Positions 36,042-46,224 of a DNA stretch of 64,000 nucleotides are shown here, piece by piece. Location of the stretch: NCBI GenBank assembly GCA_020636405.1, contig JACJXW010000010.1, forward strand, positions 1 to 64,000, written 5' to 3'. How positions within the stretch are numbered: position 1 is the first letter of the stretch; every line of letters begins with the position of its first letter. The notes below the pieces were generated by a model. It did no database searches. It saw only the letters and a list, made by a program, of their open reading frames with translations, and was not told the DNA's origin. This DNA is from Lewinellaceae bacterium. GTDB lineage: Bacteria > Bacteroidota > Bacteroidia > Chitinophagales > Saprospiraceae. A program made the translations under genes and the position numbers.

Positions 36042-36644
36042 ATGTTTTCACTATTTGGAGATTGGTGGGAAGCCCAGAATTGGGCGCAGCAGGTATTCTG
36101 GTTGACGGCGATCGTCTCCAGCCTGCTTCTGGCTATTTTCTCGGCACTGAGCCTGTTTGAGTTATCCCAGGGCAATGGAACCGAGCCGGAGCATCGTTTT
36201 CCCCATGTTTTTAACCCCCGTTACATCCTCGCTTTTTTTACCGCCTTCGGGTGGTTGGCGCTACTGCTGAGCCACCAGCATATCACCCTCCTTTTCATCC
36301 TCTTACTTGCCTCAGCCGGCGGGCTGCTCGCTGCCGTCTTCACCAAAGCATTGATCCGGTTTTTCCTTCCTCTGGCCCCGGGCCACAAGCCAGGTACCGA
36401 GCAACTCATGGAAACCACCGGCAGAGTCCTGGAACCCATCCCTCCTCACCGCAATGGATTCGGCAAGGTCCACATCAACCTGCGCGACGCCCCCTACGAA
36501 CTGGAAGCCATCACCGGTGGCGGAGAGCTGAAACCCGGCGTTCCGGTCCGGATCATCGGTGTGATCGACGGCCGCGTCCTACTGGTGGAACCTCTTGATG
36601 ACGAAGGATATCCGCATGAAAACCAGAAAGGGTCCAGGGTGTGA
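36042..36644 (+). CDS. NfeD/YqiJ-like membrane protein with OB-fold domain
   Basis: The 200-residue protein has three membrane helices (about 17-38, 62-82 and 86-110) followed by a soluble domain (about 125-200) with the NfeD-type OB-fold pattern TTGRVLEPIPPHRNGFGKVH and PGVPVRIIGVIDGRVLLVEP. NfeD proteins usually partner a flotillin/stomatin protease or scaffold; no flotillin gene is adjacent here. The ATG at 36042 is preferred over a GTG at 36033. Confidence 0.8.
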   Translation: MFSLFGDWWEAQNWAQQVFWLTAIVSSLLLAIFSALSLFELSQGNGTEPEHRFPHVFNPRYILAFFTAFGWLALLLSHQHITLLFILLLASAGGLLAAVFTKALIRFFLPLAPGHKPGTEQLMETTGRVLEPIPPHRNGFGKVHINLRDAPYELEAITGGGELKPGVPVRIIGVIDGRVLLVEPLDDEGYPHENQKGSRV

Positions 36645-36666
36645 AACGCACCTTAACCCTACTGCC

Positions 36667-37641
36667 CTATTTCTTCCGTTCCGTTACAAAAGTAACCAGG
36701 TCTGCAAGTGATTGACGGGCTGGCGACTCCGGAAAAGCCTCTAACAGTTTGAAAGCCTCGCTGCGGTAATCCTGCATGGCCTTATTTGCGTATTCCAGGC
36801 CGCCACTGCCACGGACGAACTCCACCACTTCCTGAACCCGGTCGGGTTTTTCACTATGACGCCGGATGGTGTTGATGATCCGGCGGCGGTCCGCACTGGA
36901 GGCCTGACGCAAGGCATAGATCAACGGCAGTGTCATTTTCTTTTCCTTGATGTCAATGCCCAGAGGCTTGCCAACATCGTCCGTACCGAAGTCGAAGAGG
37001 TCATCCCGGATCTGGAAAGCGATGCCGATCTTTTCCCCGAACAGGCGCATGCGTTCTACCTGCTCCTGGTCGGTGGTGGCGGAAGCGGCGCCGGCACTGC
37101 AGGCAGCGGCGATAAGGGAGGCCGTCTTCTGTCGGATGATCTCATAATAGACCGCCTCTTCAATGTCCAACCGGCGGGCCTTTTCGATCTGCAGGAGTTC
37201 TCCCTCGCTCATGGCCTTCACCGCATCGGAGACGATCTCCAGAAGTTGGTACTGTTTGCTGCGCAGGGCCAGCAACATACCCTGAGAAAAAAGGTAGTCG
37301 CCCACCAGTACGGCAATTTTATTTTTCCACAGGGCATTTATGGAGAAAAAACCCCGACGCTCGTAAGAATCGTCGACCACATCATCATGAACGAGGGTCG
37401 CGGTATGGAGGAGCTCCACCAGGGAAGCGGCGGTGTAGGTGGCGTCGGTAGCGGCGCCGCAGGCTTTAGCTGCCAGGAATACGAACATAGGCCGCACCTG
37501 CTTGCCTTTCCTGCGCACTATATAATAAGTGATTTTATCCAACAAAGGGACAGGGCTCCGCATTGCTTCCCGAAAGCGGGACTCGAACACCCTTAGCTCT
37601 TCATCAATCGGCCCTTTTATGGTATTGAGCGACTTCGCCAT
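36667..37641 (-). CDS. Polyprenyl diphosphate synthase
   Basis: This trans-prenyltransferase extends isoprenoid diphosphates, probably to make the side chain of menaquinone. The 324-residue enzyme has the first Asp-rich motif LVHDDVVDDSYERRG, GDYLFSQGM, and the second motif FQIRDDLFDFGTD, together with GKQVRPMFVFLAAKACG. The size and motifs fit IspB/octaprenyl-type synthases. A -7 box TAGCTTTG lies 20 bp upstream. Confidence 0.93.
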   Translation of the reverse strand: MAKSLNTIKGPIDEELRVFESRFREAMRSPVPLLDKITYYIVRRKGKQVRPMFVFLAAKACGAATDATYTAASLVELLHTATLVHDDVVDDSYERRGFFSINALWKNKIAVLVGDYLFSQGMLLALRSKQYQLLEIVSDAVKAMSEGELLQIEKARRLDIEEAVYYEIIRQKTASLIAAACSAGAASATTDQEQVERMRLFGEKIGIAFQIRDDLFDFGTDDVGKPLGIDIKEKKMTLPLIYALRQASSADRRRIINTIRRHSEKPDRVQEVVEFVRGSGGLEYANKAMQDYRSEAFKLLEAFPESPARQSLADLVTFVTERKK

Positions 37642-37660
37642 GCTTCTGGTTTTGGTCGCC

Positions 37661-37668
37661 CAAAGCTA
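37661..37668 (-). promoter_or_regulatory. -7 box of the polyprenyl synthase promoter
   Basis: TAGCTTTG on the minus strand matches TAnnTTTG about 20 bp upstream of the start codon. Confidence 0.5.
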
Positions 37669-37737
37669 CAAAACTTTGCCTATCTGGATGCCCGTTACTT
37701 GTCAAGCAATTAAGCGATCAGCAATCCAACCAACCCT

Positions 37738-39423
37738 TTAACGCACCACTACCTGAAAACGCCGCACCAATTTGCCGTTGCCTTTCACGACCAACAGGTA
37801 ACGCCCGGAGGGCACCCGGCTCAGGTCCAGGCTCTTCACGTTTTCTCCGTTGGGTTGGCGCGGGAATTCAATGCGTGCCATTTCCCGCCACTGGGGATTG
37901 ATCAGCTGCACCGAAACATCACAATTTTGCGGAAGGTAATATTTGACTACTATATTTCCTTTTTCATCAGGCGCCACCTTGGGGAAAGGCGACCAATCGT
38001 TGGGGTCGGAAGCGGCAGGTTCCGGTTCCCGGGGAATGGAAGAGGCCGGTGAAGGACTGTTGTTCGGATTAGGCCGGGAAATGGAACTGGCATTGGAAGG
38101 CGGAGGGGTGTCATCGCGCACCGCCACCGTCGGCGATGATCCGGAATCGGAAGCGGAATTGGAAGCCAGGGCATTTCGGTTTTGGATCGTTAACACATCC
38201 CCACTTGGAGGATTCCAGATCACTAGCCCTACCGGCGGTTCGAAAACATTGTTGTGGCTGACTTCTGCTACCCGAACCGCCCCATCGGTGCGGATGGTAC
38301 GCACCTCGATCTTTTCCTGGTCGACGAAGATCCATTTAAACTGGTTAAAACTACCACTGGCCCGGGTCCAGGATTTGTTGTCATTGTTTTCGCGCAGGGG
38401 TGCTCCCCAGCATCCCTCACCGATGTAGACAGTGCCGCCCTCATCGTCCCGGATGAAGCCCTCATCACTCCCGGGCTCACGGGAAGGGCGAATGGGGTAA
38501 GTGGTTTTTACCACGTGGGCATCGGATTCCATGGCCAGATTGACGCCATATTTATAAAAGAGGGTAGACCAGTTGAGCAGCAGTTCGTCCTTTTCCGGTT
38601 TTTTCTGGGTATGGGGACGGATAGAATGATGGTACTGGGCCATTTTCCAGGTAATATGGCTGTTGGCCTTCAGGTCGCCTTCCAACCAGATGCGCTGGCT
38701 TCCACCCGGTGGGATCAATGAATTCAGAGTGTAAATGCGAAACAGGTTGCCGCCCAGGGTTAGCGCATAGTAAACATCGTCGCCGCTCACATCGAAGAGT
38801 TCGGTAATGGAACTGTTGGCCGATTCGTGGTTGCCCCTTGCCGGAATAACGGGGAAGATCCTTCCGTCGCTGCCGATGGTCTCCTGCCAGTCATCAAACC
38901 ATTCGCGCCATTCCTGATAGGTATCGCCGGCCGTCATGTCTCCATCGAATATTACAAAGTGGGGGCGTAGCTTACTCACCAGCTTATTGGCGTCCCGCCG
39001 GGCTTCCCGGTTGTTTCGGGAGTCCCCTCCTGCAATGATGGACAGGCGCTCGCTAGGCGTATCCGGAGCTGTCCTGAAGGAAAACCGTTGACTGACGCCC
39101 TCGCTGTCCTGGACGACAAAATAGTAAACCGTACTGGGCCGAAGGCCGGAAAGGCGCACGTAGTGGTTGTTCATGCCCTTGGACACGATGATGCGGTCGG
39201 GCTGCTGTTTGTTGCGGTAAGCAGCTACCTGAGTTCCGAAATCAACGACATCATAAAACAAAACCGGGCTGTCCCCTGAGACCTGGTCCCAGCCAATGAC
39301 CATAGTAGTGGCCGGGTCAGTGCGCCATGTACAACGATATCGGCCGGTATGGGCCTTCAATGCCCAGGCAAAGCACAATGCAATGAATAGTGTCAGTAAT
39401 GGCCGGCTGCTTCTTCTCAGCAT
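37738..39423 (-). CDS. Secreted purple-acid-phosphatase-like metallophosphoesterase, probable T9SS cargo
   Basis: The 561-residue protein has a signal peptide (LLTLFIALCFAWALKAHT), a fibronectin-like purple-acid-phosphatase N-domain (about 25-120; GWDQVSGDSPVLFY, YVRLSGLRPSTVYYFVVQD) and a metallophosphoesterase domain with IIAGGDSRNN, FDGDMTAGDTYQEW, PARGNHESAN and AQYHHS as metal ligands. A Pro/Ser-rich linker (about 420-475) leads to a C-terminal beta domain (SLDLSRVPSGRYLLVV) that looks like a T9SS sorting signal. It would hydrolyse phosphoesters outside the cell. The frame before the ATG at 39423 begins with TTG. Confidence 0.88.
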   Translation of the reverse strand: MLRRSSRPLLTLFIALCFAWALKAHTGRYRCTWRTDPATTMVIGWDQVSGDSPVLFYDVVDFGTQVAAYRNKQQPDRIIVSKGMNNHYVRLSGLRPSTVYYFVVQDSEGVSQRFSFRTAPDTPSERLSIIAGGDSRNNREARRDANKLVSKLRPHFVIFDGDMTAGDTYQEWREWFDDWQETIGSDGRIFPVIPARGNHESANSSITELFDVSGDDVYYALTLGGNLFRIYTLNSLIPPGGSQRIWLEGDLKANSHITWKMAQYHHSIRPHTQKKPEKDELLLNWSTLFYKYGVNLAMESDAHVVKTTYPIRPSREPGSDEGFIRDDEGGTVYIGEGCWGAPLRENNDNKSWTRASGSFNQFKWIFVDQEKIEVRTIRTDGAVRVAEVSHNNVFEPPVGLVIWNPPSGDVLTIQNRNALASNSASDSGSSPTVAVRDDTPPPSNASSISRPNPNNSPSPASSIPREPEPAASDPNDWSPFPKVAPDEKGNIVVKYYLPQNCDVSVQLINPQWREMARIEFPRQPNGENVKSLDLSRVPSGRYLLVVKGNGKLVRRFQVVVR

Positions 39424-39982
39424 CAATTCACGTTTAATTTCGTAGATAGTGACACAAAAATTTGATACGGGCCTTCAGGGAAAAGTAATCTGTCAGAATT
39501 ACATCCGCCGCTGACGATAATTAGGTATCTTTCTTTGGGCCGCCATCTGAATTTTCGAAGCGAGGGCCTTCCAAAACCCGGCACAGCAAAGAAGGCCGGG
39601 GTTTCTCGAAAGTTCCACCCGTTTTCCTGCAACAAATACAGCCCCGAAGCGCCTGCGGATACAAAGATGCTCTGACTTTCGGCAAATCAAGGCGAATACT
39701 TCAGTAGAATTATTTCATAGGCCTGCTATACCGGGACTTATCTAGGATTGGGATAATTACAAAGCTTTCTCCCGGTGTTTTATTGTGTATTTACGCAGGA
39801 AAAAGCTATTAGTTGCAGAGAAATCCCAGGCCTCTTTTCCCCTGCAGCCAGTTTGTGGTACAAAAATTAGAAACTCCCCTTCAAACCCCATAAATTTGTC
39901 CGGAATTTTGATCCGCACGCAGGCAACAAACGGGGCAAACAGCATTGCCCTCCCTGCTGTTGCCAAAAATAAACAACTGAAA
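39424..39982. other. 559-bp intergenic region between divergent genes
   Basis: The region holds the promoters of the metallophosphoesterase (leftward) and glyA (rightward). The only convincing element is the glyA -7 box at 39891. The longer in-frame upstream extension of glyA (to 39785) has no conserved residues. I see no RNA gene or repeat. Confidence 0.5.
39891..39898 (+). promoter_or_regulatory. -7 box of the glyA promoter
   Basis: TAAATTTG matches TAnnTTTG and would give a 5' leader of about 78 nt before the glyA ATG at 39983. Confidence 0.5.
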
Positions 39983-41272
<1,290 letters not shown>

Positions 41273-41290
41273 AGAGGGCTGAAAAAATAT

Positions 41291-41338
41291 AACCCCTGTT
41301 CCGGGAGTACATTCCTGAACAGGGGTTTTTATTTTTTT
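41291..41338 (+). terminator. Rho-independent terminator of glyA
   Basis: AACCCCTGTTC (41291-41301) pairs perfectly with GAACAGGGGTT (41317-41327) and is followed by TTTATTTTTTT. It lies 19 bp after the glyA stop. Confidence 0.9.
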
Positions 41339-41426
41339 GGGGCCGTCGGGCAAGTATTTAGAAGAATTTCCCTATTTTTAAGGACCAAAGTCGTTTTGGG
41401 CATTTCGCCTGAAATGCCGGCGAGTT

Positions 41427-41557
41427 GATAACACCTATTCTTATTATAAAGGGTGGGCGCCCGGGTTTCCGGTACCACACCACCACACTTGAGGATATCT
41501 AAGACTCTAAACGGGCCCGGCCGGCGTTTTTCAACGCTTTGCCGGGCCTTTCTTTTT
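41427..41557 (+). ncRNA. Candidate structured small RNA with its own terminator
   Basis: Between the glyA terminator and the P450 gene lies a segment that can fold. GGTGG (near 41453) pairs with CCACC (near 41480) around an inner CCGG/CCGG stem. A strong terminator follows: GGCCCGGC (41514-41521) with GCCGGGCC (41541-41548), an inner GCGT/ACGC pair, and TTTCTTTTT. glyA already has a terminator, so a second one suggests a separate short transcript, or else it serves antisense to the P450 gene. No RNA family is recognised. Confidence 0.3.
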
Positions 41558-41612
41558 CCAGCCTCGTTTTTGAAGTAGCCAGCAGGCGCCTCGTCGTCAA
41601 CAATCCAAGCAT

Positions 41613-43013
41613 TCAGCCATTTAACCCTTCAACACCCGTCTGCTCCCCTTTCCTCCTCACCCTCATCAGTACCCCATTCCTCGGCCGCAGCGTGATCAGC
41701 GGTTGCAGCTCCGGCTCGAAGCCGGGGTTCCATTCCAGTTCGTAGCGGCGCAGCATTTTCACCAACACCAGCTGCATCTCCATCAGGGCAAAATTATTGC
41801 CGATGCACAGCCGGGGGCCGCCCCCGAAGGGCATGTAGGCAAAAGGGTGATATTCCTTTCGGCGTTCCCGGCTGAAGCGCTCCGGACGGAAGACTCCAGG
41901 TTCATCCCACAGGCCGGGGCGGCGGTGGATGCCCCAGATGTAGGCCACCACCCGGCTTCCTTTCGGCAGGGGAAGTTCCCCGTATTGGTCATCTTCCACG
42001 CATAGCCGGTCGGTGATCCATGCCGGCGGGAACAGGCGCATGGCCTCGTCGATCACCTGCTGGGTGTACTCCAGCTTGGGCAGGTCTTCAAAGGCAGGCT
42101 CGCGGCCGCCCAGCACCGCCTCGTGTTCCCGCCGCAGGCGTTCCACTACTTCCGGGTGCTGGCCAAGCAGAAACCAGGCCCAGGATAGGGCGTTGGCGGT
42201 GGTCTCATGGCCGGCCACGAACAAGATGGCGCTTTCCTCCACCAGCTGCCGGTCCGTCATCCCCTCGCCGGTATCCTCATAGCGGGCTTCGAGCAGCATT
42301 TGCAGCAGGTCGTCGTTCCGTTCACCGGAGGACCGGCGGCCCTGTATGTATTTCAGGATGACACCCTCAAATCTGTCCGACAGTTCTTTGTGTTCCCGGT
42401 ACTGGCCGGAGAAACGGAACCAGGGGATCAGGTAAGGCTGCCGGAAGGTACGGGCTATGAAAGACTGGACCACGGTCACGGTATCAGCCAGCAAAGTGAG
42501 GTCCTCCTCCGTGAGGGCGGTAGTGAACAGAGACTTGGCCACCACCCGAAAGGCCAGCTCCATCATCATGGGCGACATATCGATGGGCTGTCCGGCAGCC
42601 AGGGCCGGCTCAAAACGCCGATCCAGGAAATCATCTACCTCCTGGTTCATGATGGCCGTCAGGCCCGCCAGGCGTTTGCGGTGGAAACCCGGCTGTATCA
42701 GCCGGCGTTGCCGCAGCCAGTAATCGCCGTCGCTGGTCAGCAGGCCGTTGCCCAGGAAGTACCCCATGCGCTCGGTTTGTATAGGCGACTTGCGCCACTT
42801 GCGATGCTCCTTTTGCAGGACGTGCTGGGCCAGGCCGGGGTCGGTGGTCAGAATGCCTTTGACCATACCGCCCAGGTAGAATTCAAAGGTAGGGCCGTAT
42901 TCGGCAACGTACTGGTCGAGCGTGGCAATGGGGTTGTAGGCAAAGCGCAGCGAATTGCGCAGGGAGATCCAGCGGGGGATCCGGGGGAGCGTGGGGGTGG
43001 GAACGCCGGCCAT
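41613..43013 (-). CDS. Cytochrome P450
   Basis: The 466-residue heme monooxygenase has the I-helix oxygen motif VAGHETTANALSW, the K-helix ExxR in VIDEAMRLFPPAW, the PERF-type segment FRPERFSRERR and the heme-cysteine loop FMPFGGGP-RLCIGNNFAL type sequence (seen as YMPFGGGPRLCIGNNFA). It has no membrane anchor and is likely soluble, needing separate redox partners; none lies in the window. The N-terminal FEFYLGGMVKGILTTDPGLA fits P450s of the CYP4/CYP102-like fold class. Natural substrates are probably fatty acids or terpenoids; this is a guess. The AraC regulator upstream may control it. Confidence 0.94.
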   Translation of the reverse strand: MAGVPTPTLPRIPRWISLRNSLRFAYNPIATLDQYVAEYGPTFEFYLGGMVKGILTTDPGLAQHVLQKEHRKWRKSPIQTERMGYFLGNGLLTSDGDYWLRQRRLIQPGFHRKRLAGLTAIMNQEVDDFLDRRFEPALAAGQPIDMSPMMMELAFRVVAKSLFTTALTEEDLTLLADTVTVVQSFIARTFRQPYLIPWFRFSGQYREHKELSDRFEGVILKYIQGRRSSGERNDDLLQMLLEARYEDTGEGMTDRQLVEESAILFVAGHETTANALSWAWFLLGQHPEVVERLRREHEAVLGGREPAFEDLPKLEYTQQVIDEAMRLFPPAWITDRLCVEDDQYGELPLPKGSRVVAYIWGIHRRPGLWDEPGVFRPERFSRERRKEYHPFAYMPFGGGPRLCIGNNFALMEMQLVLVKMLRRYELEWNPGFEPELQPLITLRPRNGVLMRVRRKGEQTGVEGLNG

Positions 43014-43086
43014 GGTTTTTTTTTGGGGAAGATAAGGAATGATAAAAGAATAACTTGTAAAGAAGGAAGCTGGTATTTTGAAGTGG

Positions 43087-43198
43087 GTTTACGTCTCCGA
43101 CGCCAAATAAATTTGGCGCTCCAAGGTAAACGTTTCAATTGGGTGTACGTCTCCGACGCCAAATAAATTTGGCGCTCCAAGGTAAACGTTTCAATTGG
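43087..43198. repeat. Hairpin element, two tandem copies (56-bp period)
   Basis: Copies begin at 43091 and 43147 and share 52 bp (43091-43142 and 43147-43198). The core CGCCAAATAAATTTGGCG is a palindrome, and outer words GTTTAC (first copy) and GTAAAC form imperfect terminal inverted repeats. The second copy overlaps the last codons and stop of the AraC gene. The same core occurs at 14737-14754. Confidence 0.8.
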
Positions 43199-44072
43199 AT
43201 CCTTCCTCGTTGCCAATACCCCTCCACTCCGACGGCGAATGTCCGAACTGGGCCCGGAACGCCTGGCTGAAATGCGATGCATTTTCAAAACCACTCTCAT
43301 GAGCGATCTCCGAGGCAGTCCTATCCGTTGTTTCCAGCATCAGGCGGGCGTGTTGGAGGCGGCGCAGCCGCAGCCATTGGCCTGGCGGCAGGCCGTAGGC
43401 TTCCCGGAAGTCCCGCTTGAAGGCGGAAAGGCTGCGCCGGGCCAGCCGGGCGAAAGCTTCCAAGGGCAGGTTGAGGAAGAAGTTCTGCTCCATCACCAAA
43501 CGGATATTGGGCTTGCCGCTGAGCAGGCTGGCGAGGAAGGCCGCGAAGGGCCGGTTGGCGGGCTCGGCGATGAGCGTGAGCAGGAGCTCTTCGAATTTCA
43601 ACGCCAGAGCGCGGCGGCGCGCCTCATTGAGGGGATGGTTGAAGTAGGGAAGGGCCGTATAGTAAAACTGGCTGATGGGCGCCGTCACCCGAATGGGAAT
43701 GCCGGCGCGGCGGGCCTCCTTCGCATTTTTGGGCAACAGGACCGCGTGCTTCCGGGCAAACTCCTCCAGAAATTCGTCTTCGATGAAAAACAGCAGACTC
43801 TGAAAAACACCCCTTCCCCTGGGGATCTCCGACATCAGGTAGCCGCCCCGCCGCAGGAAGAGCGCCCGGTTGTAACTCAGTTTGTAAGCCTCCTCTGCTG
43901 TGTGGATCACCTTGCGCCCTTCCAGCACGAAGACGATGAAGTTGCGGTCCGACCATACCCGGTTGCGGACGGACTGCTCGTAGGAGCGGTACTCGACAAA
44001 GCGAAAGCCGGGAACCGCCTCTATTTTGGGGAATTTGTCGGATGCTTTGAAGAATTCGTTGAGTTGGATCAT
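43191..44072 (-). CDS. AraC-family transcriptional regulator
   Basis: The 293-residue DNA-binding protein has an N-terminal sensing domain (about 1-180, with RFVEYRSYEQSVRNRVWSDR) and a C-terminal AraC/XylS double helix-turn-helix (about 190-285): EAFARLARRSLSAFKRDFRE, then TASEIAHESGFENASHFSQA and FRAQFGHSPSEWR. The stop codon and last residues come from the adjacent hairpin-repeat element. The stop lies 178 bp from the P450 start, on the same strand, so it may regulate the P450. Confidence 0.93.
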   Translation of the reverse strand: MIQLNEFFKASDKFPKIEAVPGFRFVEYRSYEQSVRNRVWSDRNFIVFVLEGRKVIHTAEEAYKLSYNRALFLRRGGYLMSEIPRGRGVFQSLLFFIEDEFLEEFARKHAVLLPKNAKEARRAGIPIRVTAPISQFYYTALPYFNHPLNEARRRALALKFEELLLTLIAEPANRPFAAFLASLLSGKPNIRLVMEQNFFLNLPLEAFARLARRSLSAFKRDFREAYGLPPGQWLRLRRLQHARLMLETTDRTASEIAHESGFENASHFSQAFRAQFGHSPSEWRGIGNEEGSN

Positions 44073-44155
44073 GGGAGGTAATATAGGTGGAAAAGTGGAA
44101 AAGTGTAAATGTACGTGGGTGGAAGTGCGTACGCCGAAAAGTGGAGGGGGGCCGC

Positions 44156-44223
44156 TGTGTACGATGTACGGACAAAGTGGGAGCCCTTGTGTGTAAGATG
44201 TGCGAGGTTGTCCAATGTTAGAA
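44156..44223 (+). repeat. Dispersed intergenic repeat, family B, copy 2
   Basis: TGTGTACGATGTACG (44156-44170) and TGTCCAATGTTAGAA (44209-44223) match the copy at 10979-10936 (opposite strand) with one mismatch in each 15-mer; the spacer is longer (38 against 14 nt). The segment lies between the AraC gene and the large helical protein gene and has no coding potential. Confidence 0.55.
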
Positions 44224-44280
44224 CGGTAGCCTTATACTTGTCTGGCTCTCCGGTGCCAGCACCTATACACCTATACACAT

Positions 44281-45684
44281 TTACACACCTTCGGCCTTTT
44301 CCAGCAACCACCCCTTCTCCGTCAGCGGCTCCGCATTCCGGATCTCTTCCTCCAGCGCCTTCACCGCCTCCTTATCCATCGGATTAAGGGCGAGCAGCTT
44401 CTGGGTGTAGCGAATAATGTTCAGGTAGTTCTGCTGGTGGTAGCCGATATGGCGCTTGCGGCGCAGGAAGGCTTTCATGGTGCGCAGGTGCGCTTCCAGT
44501 AGATCAAACTCCGACAGTTCGTAGTAGGCTTTCATCTGTAGGGTTTTGGCCACCATATTGTTGATGAGGTCGCGGTAGTCGGCCCGCTGCAGGTGGGCCA
44601 GCACCTGGCCGTACTGCCGGCGGGCGAAGGCCAGGCGGGCGGCGTTGAGGCTGTAGGCGGCCTCCTGCTGTCCGGGATGAAGGTAGGAGCGGTAATGGTT
44701 GAGGAAATGCTCGGCCCAGCTGAACTCCTCCAGGCGGAGGGCAATGCCGATGGCGTTGTTGTAAGTGAAGCGGGAGAGGGTTCCGTTTTCCAGCAAAACT
44801 TCCGTCTCCAGGCCTTTCTGGTAGAGTTCCAACGCTTCGCGCAGGTAGCCCTCCGCCGTCCGGTTGATCTTGCGGATGCAAAAGTTGATGGCCAGCAGGA
44901 AGAGGTCGCGCAGATCGGGCTGGGGAAACAGGCCGATGGATTGGAAAAGTTGAGCCTGGAAGGCAGAATAATGGGCGTCTTCTTCCGGGAAACGCAGCAT
45001 TAGGAAGCAATGGAAGTAAACGCTCACCGCCGGGATATCCCGGTAAGGAGGCTCCCTGGCCAACTCCAGAAGGGCCTCCTCCAGGGCGATGCGGTAGCTG
45101 GCCTTGTAGACGGCCTCGTGGGCCAGCAGGAAGCAGCCTTGCCGCAGTTTCATACCCAGAAAGGCAGTGGTGAGCTGGCCTTCCAGTTCCTGCAGATTGT
45201 GCTCGCGGGTGCGGCCCAGGGTGGATTCCTCCTGGTAGCGCTCCTGTTCCAGCCAGTATTGGGCGAGGTAGTATTCGGGCGGGCGTTGGGTTTCCTCCTT
45301 TTGCTGTTTGTGCAGTTTTCGGTAGGCCTTCTGGAAGTGGCCGTCCAGCCCCCGCTTGCGGTAGGCGGCGAGGAGCAGGTGTTGTTGGAGCCAGGGCGCC
45401 TGCTCGGCTTCGCGTTGCCGCAGGAAATCCTCCAGGCAGCGGTAGAGGTAGCTGAGCACCAGGCGCAGTTGCTGGTCGTCGTAGGGCTGCTCGGAGTGCA
45501 GGGCCTGCCAGGCCTGTTCCCGGCTGAGAGGTAGGCCTTCCGGGGCGGCGGCCACCAGTTGTTCGAAGAGCAGAGGGAGGTCCTCCCGCTGGTTGTGGTA
45601 GGGCGAGGCCAGCCACTTGCGGGCTTCGCGGATGTCCTGTTTGGTGAAGGTGCGGAGGAGTTGGTAGACGAGGGTGTTCTCCAT
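44281..45684 (-). CDS. Large helical-repeat protein of unknown function (467 aa)
   Basis: I do not recognise a named family. The 467-residue cytosolic protein is almost all helical and rich in Leu, Ala, Gln, Tyr and Arg, with TPR-like periodicity (for example AVYKASYRIALEEALLELAR and LNAARLAFARRQYGQVLAHL). It starts MENTLVYQLLRTFTKQDIRE. Proteins like this occur as orphans in Saprospiraceae (from memory). It may be a scaffold. Codon use and GC are like the neighbours. Confidence 0.8.
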   Translation of the reverse strand: MENTLVYQLLRTFTKQDIREARKWLASPYHNQREDLPLLFEQLVAAAPEGLPLSREQAWQALHSEQPYDDQQLRLVLSYLYRCLEDFLRQREAEQAPWLQQHLLLAAYRKRGLDGHFQKAYRKLHKQQKEETQRPPEYYLAQYWLEQERYQEESTLGRTREHNLQELEGQLTTAFLGMKLRQGCFLLAHEAVYKASYRIALEEALLELAREPPYRDIPAVSVYFHCFLMLRFPEEDAHYSAFQAQLFQSIGLFPQPDLRDLFLLAINFCIRKINRTAEGYLREALELYQKGLETEVLLENGTLSRFTYNNAIGIALRLEEFSWAEHFLNHYRSYLHPGQQEAAYSLNAARLAFARRQYGQVLAHLQRADYRDLINNMVAKTLQMKAYYELSEFDLLEAHLRTMKAFLRRKRHIGYHQQNYLNIIRYTQKLLALNPMDKEAVKALEEEIRNAEPLTEKGWLLEKAEGV

Positions 45685-46224
45685 GAGTGAATGTGTATAT
45701 GTGTATTCGCGAATTAACTCTTGACAGTCAGAGTATTGGGCTTAGGTGAAATACGTGGAAATACATGGAAATGTGCAGCCCGAAGTGCCTGCCAGGGTGC
45801 GCTTTTCTCCGGTTGCCATGGCTTTATGTGAAGGCATGCCCAGCGTGCCCTGGCTTAGAAGGCATAGCTCACCCGGAAAAATCCGCTTGCATTTCTTGGC
45901 AAAAAATCATTTCACTCTACAATATTTCGTTTATAATTCCTAAAAATTAGATTTTTCAAAGCAATTTTTCAGGAATAAACTTCTACAATCTACGAAAAAT
46001 GTGTTTGCGAATCCGGATGGAAGGATGAATTTTTGTAGAGTGCTAAGGTGACGCCTTCCCCGGTAGAATGCCTGGAACAAAAGGTGTCGCCTTCCACTGT
46101 TAAAGTATCATCAAACCTTTGAGATTACCGAAACCTCAAAGGAATCGAGGCCCCGGCAGGCGCCTGCCGGTTTTCCCACCCAGCCTTCCCGCTGCGGAAA
46201 ACCGGCAAAAAAAAACACAATCTC
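45685..46224. promoter_or_regulatory. Hairpin-rich leader/intergenic region of the giant adhesin gene
   Basis: No gene is supported in this 540-bp gap. From left to right it holds the inverted pair CACTCTACAA (near 45914) with TTGTAGAGTG (near 46035); an AT-rich hairpin (about 45929-45979); two direct words AAGGTGACGCCTTCC and AAGGTGTCGCCTTCC (46034-46095); CCTTTGAG (46116-46123) with CTCAAAGG (46135-46142); and two overlapping GC-rich hairpins at 46153-46207. The density of structure suggests a long regulated 5' leader. I see no clear -7 box. Confidence 0.5.
46153..46207 (+). promoter_or_regulatory. Candidate attenuator: two mutually exclusive hairpins
   Basis: Hairpin 1 is the perfect palindrome CCGGCAGGCGCCTGCCGG (46153-46170) followed by TTTT, a terminator-like form. 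Hairpin 2 pairs TGCCGGTTTTCC (46165-46176) with GGAAAACCGGCA (46196-46207), and ends 17 nt before the ATG. They share 46165-46170, so only one can form. Hairpin 2 would act as anti-terminator and might also affect translation initiation. Confidence 0.45.

Noticed and set aside
43087..43198. CRISPR-like array (two repeats with 56-bp period)
   Set aside because: The units are contiguous with no spacers, and no cas gene is near; it is a tandem copy of a hairpin element.
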